This document shows positions 34,432 to 43,552 of a DNA stretch of 64,000 bases, one piece after another. Within the stretch, counting starts at the first letter, position 1. Each line of letters starts with the position of its first letter. The stretch is from Clostridia bacterium. Lineage in GTDB: Bacteria; Bacillota; Clostridia; Lachnospirales; Lachnospiraceae. Below the pieces are notes generated by a model that made no database searches, was not told the DNA's origin, and saw only the letters and a list, made by a program, of their open reading frames with translations. A program made the translations under genes and the position numbers. The stretch is from the NCBI GenBank assembly GCA_910574475.1, contig CAJTAT010000003.1, forward strand, positions 310,001 through 374,000. Reading direction: 5' to 3'.

Positions 34432-35738
34432 TCATCACTCCTTCTGTCGTCTTCAAAGCGTACAGCAATGGAATTAGCATGAGCTGTCAACTGTTCTGCC
34501 GTGGCAAAACGGATAATATCCTCATGTACCTCCTCCAAGGCCTCCTTTGAATAATATACAATACTGGACTTTTTCACAAAATCATCCACACTTAGAGGGG
34601 AGAAAAACCTGGCTGTACCGTTGGTAGGCAACACATGATTTGGCCCTGCAAAATAATCTCCCAAAGGCTCGCTGGCATACTCACCAATGAAAATGGCACC
34701 CGCATTGCGTATCTTTGTCATCACCTGGAAAGGATCCCGGGTGACAATTTCCAGGTGTTCCGATGCAATCTCATTTGCTGTGGCAATGGCTTCCTCCATA
34801 TTGTCAGCCACTAACAAATATCCATAATTCTCTAAAGATTTCTCTAGAATAGACTTTCGGGAAAGTCTCTGGACAAAAGTCCCCACCTCTTCCGATACCC
34901 GGCGGGCCAACTCCTCGCTGGTGGTCACAAGTATGGCTGACGCCATCTCATCGTGTTCTGCCTGAGACAGTAGATCTGCCGCCACATACCGTGGATTCGC
35001 TGTCTCATCTGCCAGAATCAATATCTCGCTGGGGCCTGCAATGGAGTCAATACTCACAAAGCCGTACACAGCTTTCTTCGCCAGAGCCACGTAGATGTTG
35101 CCTGGCCCAACAATCTTATCCACCTTGGGAACGCTCTCTGTTCCAAATGCCAGGGCTGCAATCGCCTGAGCGCCTCCCACCTTATAAATCTCCCGAACGC
35201 CCGCTTCGTGAGCTGCCACAAGAGTATTTACAGAGACTTTTCCGTCTTTCCCAGGCGGTGTTGTCATCACAATCCTCTCTACCCCCGCCACCTTAGCCGG
35301 CACAATATTCATGAGTACAGAGGAGGGATAGACGGCCTTACCCCCAGGAACATAGACACCACAGGAAGCTAACGCTCCAATCTTCTGCCCCAATATCACA
35401 CCTTTATCCTGACTGTCAAACCAACTATAGCGGCGCTGCTTCTCGTGAAAGCTGCGAATATTGACAAGAGCCTTTCGGATTACTTCCAAAAGTTTGGGAT
35501 CCACCAAATCATAGGCTTCGTCAATCTCCTCTTTCGTGACCTGGATGGTATCTGCACTAAGCTTTACTCCGTCAAAGCGCTCTGTATAGGAAAAGAGCGC
35601 TTCGTCGCCATCCCGCTTTACCTCTTCAATGATTGTATTGACACGCTCTGTGTACTCCCCAAAGTGGTTGGGACTCCTTTTTAAAAGCTCATCCAAGAGA
35701 TTTTTTCGACTGGCCTCATTTATTTTTACAATTCTCAT
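34428..35738 (-). CDS. hisD: Histidinol dehydrogenase
   Basis: The 436-aa protein shows ALASCGVYVPGGKAVYPSSV, YKVGGAQAIAALAFGTESVP, VDKIVGPGNIYVALAKK, GPSEILILADETANP, LLSQAEHDEMASAILVT and LGDYFAGPNHVLPTNGTARF. The zinc ligands and catalytic His/Glu lie in these blocks. It performs the last two oxidations to histidine. ATG 35736-35738 follows GGAGATGACT; the longer frame is less likely. It follows hisZG by 21 bp. Confidence 0.95.
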   Translation of the reverse strand: MRIVKINEASRKNLLDELLKRSPNHFGEYTERVNTIIEEVKRDGDEALFSYTERFDGVKLSADTIQVTKEEIDEAYDLVDPKLLEVIRKALVNIRSFHEKQRRYSWFDSQDKGVILGQKIGALASCGVYVPGGKAVYPSSVLMNIVPAKVAGVERIVMTTPPGKDGKVSVNTLVAAHEAGVREIYKVGGAQAIAALAFGTESVPKVDKIVGPGNIYVALAKKAVYGFVSIDSIAGPSEILILADETANPRYVAADLLSQAEHDEMASAILVTTSEELARRVSEEVGTFVQRLSRKSILEKSLENYGYLLVADNMEEAIATANEIASEHLEIVTRDPFQVMTKIRNAGAIFIGEYASEPLGDYFAGPNHVLPTNGTARFFSPLSVDDFVKKSSIVYYSKEALEEVHEDIIRFATAEQLTAHANSIAVRFEDDRRSDE

Positions 35739-35759
35739 AGTCATCTCCATTTCGCCCAT

Positions 35760-37412
35760 CTATAATACAGACTTTAACTCCTGAACCAGCTTACTGATTC
35801 TCTCTGTCTCCATCTTCATGCTTACCTGATTGACTACCATCCGGGCAGAAAGTGGCATAATCTCTTCCAAAACTTTCAGGCCGTTCTCCTTTAGCGTAGA
35901 ACCTGTCTCCACAATATCCACAATCACCTCAGATAGCCCCACAATGGGAGCAAGCTCTATAGATCCATTTAACTTAATAATTTCCACAGTCTGATGCTTA
36001 TGATTATAAAAGTAATCCTTAGCAATAGCCGGATATTTTGTAGCCACTCGTATCTGCTCCTGATGATTCAGCTTTTCTCTGGCTGACTCTGGCCCACAGA
36101 TACACATCCGGCACTTTCCGAAGCCCAGATCAAGAACCTCATACATTTTTCGTCCCTCTTCTGTCAGAGTGTCCTTGCCCACCACACCAATATCTGCAGC
36201 GCCATACTCCACATAGGTGGGCACATCAGGGCCTTTTGCCAGGAAGAATTTCAGCTTTAACTCCTCATTGACAAAGATTAGCCTTCGGCTGTCTGGATCC
36301 TTCATCTCTTCACAGGTAATACCTATGCGCTCAAAAAGCTCTAAGGTCTTCTTTGCCAGGCGCCCTTTGGTCAGAGCAATTGTCAGATACCGTTCTCCTG
36401 CCTGGCCCCTGTCCTGTTCTACACGGGAGCCCTGATTCAGAGCCCGCATCAACTGATCTATGACAATGGCAAACCCTACAGCAGGAAGCTGCCGTCCAAA
36501 ATGGGACAGGAGGGTATCATACCTTCCTCCTTTTACAATGGGTTCTCCATATCCATAGGAGTACGCCCGAAAAATAATTCCTGTATAGTAATTGTATTTA
36601 CTCAGCATGCCAAGGTCAAAGGTGACATACTGCTGGCAATTCTTAAGCTTTAACCCTTCATAAATATCTTCCAGACGTCTTATGGCCTCCAAAGCCTCTT
36701 GATTCTCTGTCAACTCTCTGGCCCGCGCAAAAACCTCCTCTGTTCCAGAAAGACTTGTCATCTCTGAAAAGACCTGGCGCAATCTCGGAGACAGGGGATA
36801 ATCTAAGAGTAATTCCTCCACCCCAAATAAATTCTTGTCGGAGATGAGCTGGCGCAGCTTTTTCTCGATTTCACTGTCAATTCCAGCCTCTTTTAACAGG
36901 CTTTTAAAAAACATAACCTGGCCGACACTAATCTGAAATTCCCTCAGTCCAGCCCTTTGAAGCGATTCTATCAATAAGGCAATGAGTTCCACATCAGCTT
37001 CCACACTTCCATCGCCCATAAGTTCCGCGCCGAATTGTGTCGTCTCTTTTAAGCGTCCCTGATAGTTGTCATAATTGATAAAGGTATTTCCCATATAACA
37101 GAGGCGAATAGGCGTCTCATCGTGAAAATATTTGGATACAGCTCTCGCAATAGAAGGTGTCATATCCGGGCGCAGCACCAAAGTGTTGCCCTCTTTGTCA
37201 AAAAACTTATACAATTCCCTGGAGGGAACAGTTCCCACTTCCCTGGAAAACACATCAAAAAATTCAAAGGTTGGAGTCTCAATTCCCTGATATCCATGCT
37301 CTGCCATTACATGATATAAGAGCTGCTGCATATTAAACTTCTGCACAAACTCACTGCCATAGATATCCCGGACACCTTCTGGGGTGTGAAAAAGCTGCTT
37401 TTCATTCGTCAT
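35760..37412 (-). CDS. hisZG: HisZ-HisG fusion: ATP phosphoribosyltransferase regulatory and catalytic parts
   Basis: The protein is about 550 aa. Residues ~1-330 are HisZ, the class II tRNA-synthetase-like regulatory subunit ([55 protein letters not shown]). After a short linker ([15 protein letters not shown]), residues ~345-550 are the short-form HisG ([67 protein letters not shown]). Short HisG needs HisZ in trans in most bacteria; here they are one chain. It catalyses the first committed step of histidine synthesis. ATG 37410-37412 is 10 nt after GAGG. Confidence 0.93.
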   Translation of the reverse strand: MTNEKQLFHTPEGVRDIYGSEFVQKFNMQQLLYHVMAEHGYQGIETPTFEFFDVFSREVGTVPSRELYKFFDKEGNTLVLRPDMTPSIARAVSKYFHDETPIRLCYMGNTFINYDNYQGRLKETTQFGAELMGDGSVEADVELIALLIESLQRAGLREFQISVGQVMFFKSLLKEAGIDSEIEKKLRQLISDKNLFGVEELLLDYPLSPRLRQVFSEMTSLSGTEEVFARARELTENQEALEAIRRLEDIYEGLKLKNCQQYVTFDLGMLSKYNYYTGIIFRAYSYGYGEPIVKGGRYDTLLSHFGRQLPAVGFAIVIDQLMRALNQGSRVEQDRGQAGERYLTIALTKGRLAKKTLELFERIGITCEEMKDPDSRRLIFVNEELKLKFFLAKGPDVPTYVEYGAADIGVVGKDTLTEEGRKMYEVLDLGFGKCRMCICGPESAREKLNHQEQIRVATKYPAIAKDYFYNHKHQTVEIIKLNGSIELAPIVGLSEVIVDIVETGSTLKENGLKVLEEIMPLSARMVVNQVSMKMETERISKLVQELKSVL

Positions 37413-37447
37413 GTCAGTAAATCCTCTTTTCTGTCCAATTGTGTTCA

Positions 37448-37476
37448 ATTATAGAACAATTGTTCTCAACTGTCAA
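37448..37476 (-). promoter_or_regulatory. Consensus sigma-A promoter of the his operon with palindromic operator
   Basis: TTGACA (37471-37476) and TATAAT (37448-37453) are separated by exactly 17 bp. The spacer and the first -10 base carry the perfect 14-bp palindrome AGAACAATTGTTCT (37453-37466), a likely repressor site. The promoter overlaps the last codons of recU, so his is transcribed separately. Confidence 0.85.
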
Positions 37477-37993
37477 TTGCCCTTCGAATCCCATCCAGAT
37501 AAGGTACAAGATAACCTCCATGGGGACACAGGACAAATTCTTTATCTAATTCCTCATGGCGAAAGCTTTTGCGCCCTCCATTTTGTGCACGATCCCAGAA
37601 TTCCCGCATCTTCTGATAAGTCAGATAATACAGCTCATTGCGCTGAGAATACATTACAATCAAAAAGGCAACTCCCTCCTGGCGCTCAAACTCTTCCATA
37701 AATTGCACCTGATGAGGATGGATATTGCGAAGTGGAAAAGTATCGCTGTCACACTCCTTGGCGTCAAAGCAGACTGGAATCCCCTGAACAGCGCCAATAT
37801 AATCCACTGTACTTTTCTGTTCAAAGTAGGCCAGAGTAATATGCCTGTTCTCTTTGTCTATCTGAATAGGGGTAATGGGTGTGGGCACCTTTTGAATTAG
37901 CGCCAAACCCTGTTCCCGATATTTTTCATTTGTACGATTGATGAGCTCCTCCAGAGTGGATCCCCGAAGTCCTCTGGAATTCCAGGTTGCCAT
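37466..37993 (-). CDS. recU: Holliday junction resolvase RecU
   Basis: The 175-aa Firmicutes resolvase shows LEELINRTNEKYREQGLALI, QKVPTPITPIQI, YFEQKSTVDYIGAVQGIPVC, FDAKECDSDTFPLRNIHPHQ. The catalytic Asp (VDY), the Asp/Glu of FDAKE and the Lys are present. It resolves four-way junctions in recombination and chromosome segregation. It is near normal length. Confidence 0.92.
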   Translation of the reverse strand: MATWNSRGLRGSTLEELINRTNEKYREQGLALIQKVPTPITPIQIDKENRHITLAYFEQKSTVDYIGAVQGIPVCFDAKECDSDTFPLRNIHPHQVQFMEEFERQEGVAFLIVMYSQRNELYYLTYQKMREFWDRAQNGGRKSFRHEELDKEFVLCPHGGYLVPYLDGIRRAIDS

Positions 37994-38017
37994 AGATGGA
38001 TTTCTCCTGTTCTATTT

Positions 38018-38557
38018 TTAAAAAATATGTGCCAACAGATAAGGAATTAGAATTCCCATTCCTGCTGCATACAGTGCATCCAGCCAGAAAACAGATCCTA
38101 TGGAACACACATAGAGCAGTCCCACAAAGGGCGCTACAAGAACTTTCCAGATAATACTCACATCTGGGTTCTTCAAAATCCATTTCACCATCACTTTTGC
38201 ATCCCCCGTACTTGGAAAGGCATGCATCAAAATGGAAAATCCCAACCAGCCCAAAAGTAGATTCAAAGGATTGGAAAATTCCCGAAAAGAGATAAGCTCC
38301 ACAGACGCTGGAAGGAGAATCAACATGCCCAAAATCGTATTAATCAGAAACGGCCCCATAGAGGTCAGGAATACTTTGGAAGGCTGATTTGAGGTCTCGT
38401 GAATCACATAGCCGCAGGGATTTCCGAACTGGAAATATTTCACTTCGTAGACATGAAGACCACAGAGCATACAAAAAACCTGATGGGCTAACTCATGAAT
38501 AATTACACCTGGAAAGGTTATGATAGAAATCAAAAATCCTGGTATTATCATGTCCAT
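38018..38557 (-). CDS. Membrane zinc metalloprotease-like protein (M50/DUF3267 type)
   Basis: The 179-aa protein has 4-5 membrane segments and the zinc motif HELAH in ITFPGVIIHELAHQVFCMLC. An Asp in MHAFPSTGDAKVMVKWIL is the likely third ligand. It resembles small site-2-protease-like membrane peptidases. Substrate unknown. It lies 6 bp after the TPR protein gene. Confidence 0.75.
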   Translation of the reverse strand: MDMIIPGFLISIITFPGVIIHELAHQVFCMLCGLHVYEVKYFQFGNPCGYVIHETSNQPSKVFLTSMGPFLINTILGMLILLPASVELISFREFSNPLNLLLGWLGFSILMHAFPSTGDAKVMVKWILKNPDVSIIWKVLVAPFVGLLYVCSIGSVFWLDALYAAGMGILIPYLLAHIF

Positions 38558-38563
38558 CCTCCT

Positions 38564-39574
38564 CTAATCTCTTATATAATATTCCTGTAAAGTACAGGCG
38601 TCCTCAAGAAACTGCTTCGTATCCTCTTCCAGTTCTCCCTCTATCTCCTGAATCTCTGCCAGCATTGCAGCTTCTTCTTCTGATTTTCCATTTACATGGA
38701 GGGCAATGAGGCAGGTATCTCTCACATATGTTCCGTCAGGATAAAGCTCATATGCCTCCATGGCATATTCAAGTCCTTCCTCTGCATCGCCTGCCAAAAG
38801 GGACAGTACAGCCAGTCCCCGCAGGGCTCCAGAATCCTTTTTATCTTTGGCAAGGGCCTCCAGAAGATACTCCTTTGCTTCCTCCGTATATCCATTTGTT
38901 CTGGCAGCATTGCCAAGCTGCACACGGATATCAAAAAGCTCTGGATCCAGTTCATAGCCCTGCTTTATGTATGTATAATATTCTTCACTGCTCTGTGAAA
39001 ATGTCGCAAGATAATAATAGAGCATGGCCTGATCCTGATTCTCATCATACAAAAGAGACTTAAGCGCCTCACAAATATCCTCTATCTGCTGTTGGCTGGC
39101 CTCTTCCTCTGTCATCTCTGCCATATCTGCAAACAGATTGTCAAGAACATCATAAGTAAGGAAATATGCCTCCAGCCGTTCTGTATGTCGCATCATTCTG
39201 GCATACTGAGTGTCATTTAATTCTTTCCCAGCCAAAAATTCATTGAGGGCATAAGCCGCTGAATCATAATAGCCAGCTTCCATAGAAAGATCTATCAGTT
39301 TGACAATTAGAGGAACCGAGTTTGGATGAGTTTCCACCACTCCCAACAGATCATTTAAAGCATCAGAGGTCTCTCCCTCTCTCATACGCTGTTCAGCCTT
39401 TACATAAATCCTGTATTCTCCAAAAACTTTTGGGAACCGTACCATTGACACGCCTGTCAACAGCAAGGATATCACCAAAAATAGGAGCACCCATATAGGG
39501 ACAGGAGAATTTTTTCTGTGGGTTTCCTGCTCAAATCCAGGTCCCAGAGAATCATATCTGTCATTTGTTTCCAT
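38564..39574 (-). CDS. TPR-repeat membrane-anchored protein
   Basis: The protein is about 336 aa: a short cytoplasmic N-terminus, one membrane helix (VPIWVLLFLVISLLLTGVSM, residues ~25-45), then tetratricopeptide-like helical repeats to the end (ALNDLLGVVETHPNSVPLIV, AKEYLLEALAKDKKDSGALR, GLEYAMEAYELYPDGTYVRD). It is probably a protein-interaction scaffold outside the membrane. It is coupled to the metalloprotease gene. Function unknown. Confidence 0.7.
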   Translation of the reverse strand: METNDRYDSLGPGFEQETHRKNSPVPIWVLLFLVISLLLTGVSMVRFPKVFGEYRIYVKAEQRMREGETSDALNDLLGVVETHPNSVPLIVKLIDLSMEAGYYDSAAYALNEFLAGKELNDTQYARMMRHTERLEAYFLTYDVLDNLFADMAEMTEEEASQQQIEDICEALKSLLYDENQDQAMLYYYLATFSQSSEEYYTYIKQGYELDPELFDIRVQLGNAARTNGYTEEAKEYLLEALAKDKKDSGALRGLAVLSLLAGDAEEGLEYAMEAYELYPDGTYVRDTCLIALHVNGKSEEEAAMLAEIQEIEGELEEDTKQFLEDACTLQEYYIRD

Positions 39575-39701
39575 ATCGAACTCTCTTACTCCTCTCAATC
39601 CGTTCTTAAAAATTCACTTACTTTGCTTGTTTCTTTTCAAAATTATATACTAGTTTTTCGTGAATTGCAACTCTGGGAAAATTACATTTTTCTCACCTTA
39701 A

Positions 39702-40064
39702 TTAGCATTTTACTTTATTATTGTAGCGTAATTGGCCTATAAGAGAAGAAATCAACATAGCTATCCCTCCAAGAGCCAAATATATGCCTGCATATATAAA
39801 AAAAGCTGTCTCTTCCACAGTAAAGAAAAGCCATATCCCTGCCAAAAACATACAGGAAGAAAGCAGAGGCTGCCACCACATACTTTTCATATTTTTTCCT
39901 GAAGCAATCCCCAGCACTATAAAATATATAGGATTCACCACATAAAACAGCAACAAGCAGACTGCCATACCTGCATCGCTCTTTACAAATGTAGCAGCTA
40001 GCCATGGCAATAAAAGCATGATAACAAGGGTAGCAATCACCCATATTGAAACACTCTTTTTCAT
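39702..40064 (-). CDS. Hypothetical four-helix membrane protein
   Basis: The 120-aa protein has about four hydrophobic helices and little else (MKKSVSIWVIATLVIMLLLP...ISSLIGQLRYNNKVKC). I do not recognise a family. ATG 40062-40064 follows GAGGTGGGATT. It is divergent from rlmH. Confidence 0.65.
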   Translation of the reverse strand: MKKSVSIWVIATLVIMLLLPWLAATFVKSDAGMAVCLLLFYVVNPIYFIVLGIASGKNMKSMWWQPLLSSCMFLAGIWLFFTVEETAFFIYAGIYLALGGIAMLISSLIGQLRYNNKVKC

Positions 40065-40087
40065 AATCCCACCTCTTTTCTTAACAT

Positions 40088-40117
40088 AGTATAGCACAAA
40101 ACAGGTAGATATGGTAA
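40088..40117 (-). promoter_or_regulatory. Promoter of the four-helix membrane protein gene
   Basis: Minus strand TTACCA (40112-40117) and TATACT (40088-40093) are 18 bp apart, with an extended TGC before the -10. Confidence 0.5.
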
Positions 40118-40152
40118 GCTAAATACAGAAAGTATATCCGGGAGAAGAGCGT

Positions 40153-40635
40153 ATGGTAAAAATAACTTGTGTCTGTGTGGGAAAAGTAAAAGAGAACTAT
40201 TTGACCGATGCTATCAAAGAATATGTGAAACGTTTAAGTCGCTACTGTAAGCTGGAGATTGTAGAAGTTCCTGACGAGAAAACCCCTGAAGGGGCCAGCC
40301 CCACAGAGGAATCCGCTATCAAAAGCCGGGAAGGTGAACGGATTTTAAAGAGTCTACGAGAGGACGCTTATGTGATTGCACTTGCAGTAGAGGGGCACAT
40401 GCCAGATTCTATAGAGTTGTCCCGAACACTAGAAAAACTTACTGTGGGGGGAAGCAGCCATATCATCTTTGTGATCGGCGGCTCCCTGGGATTATCACCT
40501 GCAGTGATTCAGAGAGCCAATGAAAGTCTTAGCTTCTCACGAATGACATTTCCCCATCAATTGATGCGGGTAATTCTGTTAGAACAGCTCTATCGAAGCT
40601 TTCGAATTATAAGACATGAGCCCTATCACAAGTAA
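40153..40635 (+). CDS. rlmH: 23S rRNA pseudouridine-1915 N3-methyltransferase RlmH
   Basis: The 160-aa SPOUT methyltransferase shows the N-terminal ITCVCVGKVKENYLTDAIKE and the C-terminal knot HIIFVIGGSLGLSPAVIQRA, SFSRMTFPHQLMRVILLEQL, YRSFRIIRHEPYHK. It methylates pseudouridine in helix 69 of 23S rRNA. It is one of few plus-strand genes here and converges with the FMN-binding gene 7 bp away. Confidence 0.96.
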   Translation: MVKITCVCVGKVKENYLTDAIKEYVKRLSRYCKLEIVEVPDEKTPEGASPTEESAIKSREGERILKSLREDAYVIALAVEGHMPDSIELSRTLEKLTVGGSSHIIFVIGGSLGLSPAVIQRANESLSFSRMTFPHQLMRVILLEQLYRSFRIIRHEPYHK

Positions 40636-40642
40636 ACTATTT

Positions 40643-41083
40643 TTAATGAGAAGTATCAACAACCACTATGCTGGAATCCCCCTGTCGGGCCTGTTCCAAT
40701 ACTGCTGCTGCCAACTTTTGAAAGGAACTATAAGAAGAGGTGGCTCCAGTCAAAGCATCAATCCCTTCTACCTTTTGCGCCTCCAGAAACTGGCTGGCAT
40801 AATCGCGGGTATACTCATTGGGATACGTACCGTTGGAGTGAAGCATGTTCTGCATATAGGCATTATCCCAGCTTTTGATAAATCCGCTGGGATTCTCAGC
40901 ATTATACTCCACGGATACAATGCTCCCACCTTTAACCATAATTGTAATATATTCTTTCCACCCATGACTAAACTGGGCTGCCTGCGCTGTATAGTACCCA
41001 TCCTGAAGCTCATTTTTACTGCCACAGGCCGTCATTGGCATTATCATCAACAGAAGCAGTACTAAACATAAGATTCGTTTCAT
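40643..41083 (-). CDS. FMN-binding domain lipoprotein
   Basis: The 146-aa protein has a lipoprotein signal peptide ending in the lipobox MTAC (Cys ~20). It then carries the FMN_bind domain with [20 protein letters not shown], where TGATSS matches the covalent flavin attachment motif (S/T)GATxxS/T. It probably carries FMN on the outer surface in extracellular electron transfer or flavin-based signalling. Its start overlaps the chemoreceptor stop by 4 bp. Confidence 0.85.
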   Translation of the reverse strand: MKRILCLVLLLLMIMPMTACGSKNELQDGYYTAQAAQFSHGWKEYITIMVKGGSIVSVEYNAENPSGFIKSWDNAYMQNMLHSNGTYPNEYTRDYASQFLEAQKVEGIDALTGATSSYSSFQKLAAAVLEQARQGDSSIVVVDTSH

Positions 41084-43116
41084 CCGTTCTGTTCCTCCTT
41101 CAAAACAAACTTATTCACCTGAGCCTGAAGATCCTCTGCCTCTCTCGCCAACAATCCGCTGGACTGCTCTGTTCCACCAGCATTTTGTAAGTTCCGGTCA
41201 GCAATAGCAGAAATAGTCTCTATTCGCTCTTCCATGATGGTCAGGGCGCTCTCCTGCCCCTGTACTGCCACCACCAATTGATCTGAAATGGCGCTGATCT
41301 GCTCAGATACAGAAGAGATCGCCTGAAGGGAACTGGCTGTATCAGCAGTCAGTTCCACACCATTCTGGATAATAGCCCTGGTGCTGCTTACCATATTTGT
41401 CGCACTTTGTGCGGCCTCGGCACTTCTGGAAGCCAGTTGCTTCACTTCATTAGCCACCACAGCAAACCCTTTCCCGGCTATTCCTGCCCGAGCTGCTTCT
41501 ACAGAAGCATTAATAGCCAAAATACTAGTCTGGAAAGCAATGTCCTCTATTGCTTTGGCTGTCTTAGTGATCTCCTGAGCATTGGCGCTGATGTCATCCA
41601 TTGCATTGGAGAGAGATGCCATTCGGGTATTAGCTTCCTGGATACACTGCGCAATCTCTTCTGTCTTAGCTCTGGTCTGACTGCTGTTCGCTGTGACACT
41701 GGCCAGCCTTTCCTTGACATTAGATACTTCATGAACCAGTGCCTCTGTAGACTGATTCTGTTCCATGGATGCCTGATGTAACTGGCTAGATTGCCCATTT
41801 AATTCCTCAGACATATCAGAAAGTCGGGCTGCTGCTGCACGAAATCCTACAATTGTTTCATTCATAGATTGAATAATCGTACACAGGCTTGCTCGGATTA
41901 TGGCAAAGTCACCTTTATAATCTACCTGAGGTTCCACACATAGATTTCCTTTTGCAACTTGTGTGAGTACTTGCTGAATATCAGATATGTAACGATTGAC
42001 ACTCTCTACTGTAGCATCCAGGGTCTGAGTCAGCACTTCCAGCTCATCTCTGGAGTGGACAAGGGCTACCTCTGTATGCAGGTCGCCATCTGAGAGAGCT
42101 ACCATACGATTTGTCACGCTTTTAACTGGACGGGAAATGGAGCGTGCCAGGCGTAAAACAAGCAAGATGGAGACTAACAACACTGCCAATGTAGCCAGGA
42201 TTGAGACTAACATTGCTCCATTGATCAAGTAATTGTAGTCTGACTTTGGAATCTGTATGACCAGAGACCACTGGGTACCTCGAATAGGAGAAAATGCCAC
42301 CAGCATAATCTCACCATCAATAGGAAATTCTGTGGAACCAGTCTCGCCAGTGGTCACGCGGCTAAGGGCCTCCTGGTTTCCATCGCTGATCTGTGTCAGA
42401 GTGCTTCCTTTTAAGGCTACAGACTGGTCTGGATGGCCGGTTACAACTCCTTCCCTGTTGACCATGTAAGCTGTACCATGTTTGCCCAGATTAATACTGC
42501 TAATCACATCATTGAGTGTATCATATTTATAAACGCCTACCACATACAGTATGGTCTCACCATTTTCTTTGACTGGCATTCCCATAGTGATACCTAGCTT
42601 ATTCTGAAAGATAGTGGATGAATATGTAGTTAAATTGTCTGTCTCCTGAAGGAGGCTAAAAAAACCACCATCCAAACTCTCTGGAGCCCCACTAATACCT
42701 TGAACCAGTTGGCCATTCAAGTCATAGAGAGCGATGGTGTACAGCTCATATATCTCAGCAGCCTCCGTCAAAACTTCTTCTCGTCTCATCCGGATCGCCG
42801 CCTCCGTGTCAGGTTGAGCAGCCTCCGTCCCATTGCTCACAGAAATATCTGAACTCATTCGGGAATCACCTGCAATAGTCATCATCCTATCTGCCAGCAT
42901 GTGGATATTAGCCTCCACAGTTTTGGCCGACTGTCGGGCCATAGGCTGCAAGCTGTCCAGCAAAATATTGTTCGCCAGTGACTGCATGGAAAAAGCCATA
43001 ATCACACAACATACAATAACTAGTACTAAAATATTGAGAGTAGTGTTTCTCAATATCCTTCTGTTAAGGCTCTGTCTGAGCCCTCGATTGTGGAAGTCCA
43101 CTTTGTCTCTGTCCAC
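41080..43116 (-). CDS. Methyl-accepting chemotaxis protein with dCache-type sensor
   Basis: The 678-aa protein has TM1 at ~28-50, a large extracytoplasmic dCache-like sensor (~50-295) including [20 protein letters not shown] and [22 protein letters not shown]2 at ~300-322, a HAMP domain ([20 protein letters not shown]), and a long cytoplasmic signalling hairpin with the conserved tip [35 protein letters not shown]. No flagellar or che genes are in this window. Coupling to an FMN lipoprotein suggests redox sensing, an inference only. Confidence 0.92.
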   Translation of the reverse strand: MDRDKVDFHNRGLRQSLNRRILRNTTLNILVLVIVCCVIMAFSMQSLANNILLDSLQPMARQSAKTVEANIHMLADRMMTIAGDSRMSSDISVSNGTEAAQPDTEAAIRMRREEVLTEAAEIYELYTIALYDLNGQLVQGISGAPESLDGGFFSLLQETDNLTTYSSTIFQNKLGITMGMPVKENGETILYVVGVYKYDTLNDVISSINLGKHGTAYMVNREGVVTGHPDQSVALKGSTLTQISDGNQEALSRVTTGETGSTEFPIDGEIMLVAFSPIRGTQWSLVIQIPKSDYNYLINGAMLVSILATLAVLLVSILLVLRLARSISRPVKSVTNRMVALSDGDLHTEVALVHSRDELEVLTQTLDATVESVNRYISDIQQVLTQVAKGNLCVEPQVDYKGDFAIIRASLCTIIQSMNETIVGFRAAAARLSDMSEELNGQSSQLHQASMEQNQSTEALVHEVSNVKERLASVTANSSQTRAKTEEIAQCIQEANTRMASLSNAMDDISANAQEITKTAKAIEDIAFQTSILAINASVEAARAGIAGKGFAVVANEVKQLASRSAEAAQSATNMVSSTRAIIQNGVELTADTASSLQAISSVSEQISAISDQLVVAVQGQESALTIMEERIETISAIADRNLQNAGGTEQSSGLLAREAEDLQAQVNKFVLKEEQNG

Positions 43117-43272
43117 GTTTGTATCTCTCCTTTGCTAATAACATAATAAAAGCCGTTTGTCTCATTGATAGAATTCTAACCGTCTTTCATTCAACCAATG
43201 GACAAAAGGTTCCGTTCAATAGTATATCATAGCCCATCTAAAAATGGAAGATTTATGAAAGAAAAATTCCTA

Positions 43273-43301
43273 TTGTCTCTCTGTTATCTTTGTGCTATAC
43301 T
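43273..43301 (+). promoter_or_regulatory. Promoter of the tRNA-Ala gene
   Basis: TTGTCT (43273-43278) and TATACT (43296-43301) are separated by exactly 17 bp, with TGC before the -10, placing the start at the tRNA 5' end or a few bases before it. Confidence 0.75.
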
Positions 43302-43310
43302 ATCTGTAAT

Positions 43311-43383
43311 GGGGCATTAGCGCAGCTGGGAGCGCGCCACACTGGCAGTGTGGAGGTCACGGGTTCGAATCCCGTATGCTCCA
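43311..43383 (+). tRNA. tRNA-Ala (anticodon GGC)
   Basis: The 73-nt cloverleaf has acceptor GGGGCAT/ATGCTCC plus discriminator A, D-arm GCGC/GCGC, anticodon stem CCACA/TGTGG with loop CTGGCAG (anticodon GGC), and T-arm ACGGG-TTCGAAT-CCCGT. The CCA end is not encoded. It reads GCC (and GCU by wobble). Confidence 0.95.
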
Positions 43384-43391
43384 TTTTTTGT

Positions 43392-43545
43392 GGTAAGGAG
43401 GGACCCACGTAGTGGGAGGATTCCTTATCACTTACCCCTGGTAAGGAGGGACCCACGTAGTGGGAGGATTCCTTATCACTTACCCCTGGTAAGGAGGGAC
43501 CCACATTGTGGGAGGATTCCTTATCACCTACCCCTGGTAAGGAGG
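43392..43545 (+). repeat. 48-bp tandem hairpin repeat, three copies plus partial fourth
   Basis: Units begin at 43392, 43440 and 43488. The first two are identical and the third differs at 3 of 48 positions. A partial fourth unit begins at 43536. Each unit folds on itself (CCCAC-loop-GTGGG inside AAGGA/TCCTT inside GGTAAG/CTTACC). In the third unit the changes fall mostly in the loop (GTA to ATT), so the stem is kept. The partial fourth unit ends in GGTAAGGAGG and acts as the ribosome binding site of the next gene. It starts 8 bp after the tRNA. Confidence 0.9.
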
Positions 43546-43552
43546 AAACGGT

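Noticed and set aside
37448-37476. T-box or histidine riboswitch leader for the his operon
   Set aside because: Only about 30 nt separate the promoter from the hisZG start, too short for a T-box.
43392-43545. Possible CRISPR array
   Set aside because: The 48-bp units are directly adjacent with no spacers, and no cas genes are present.
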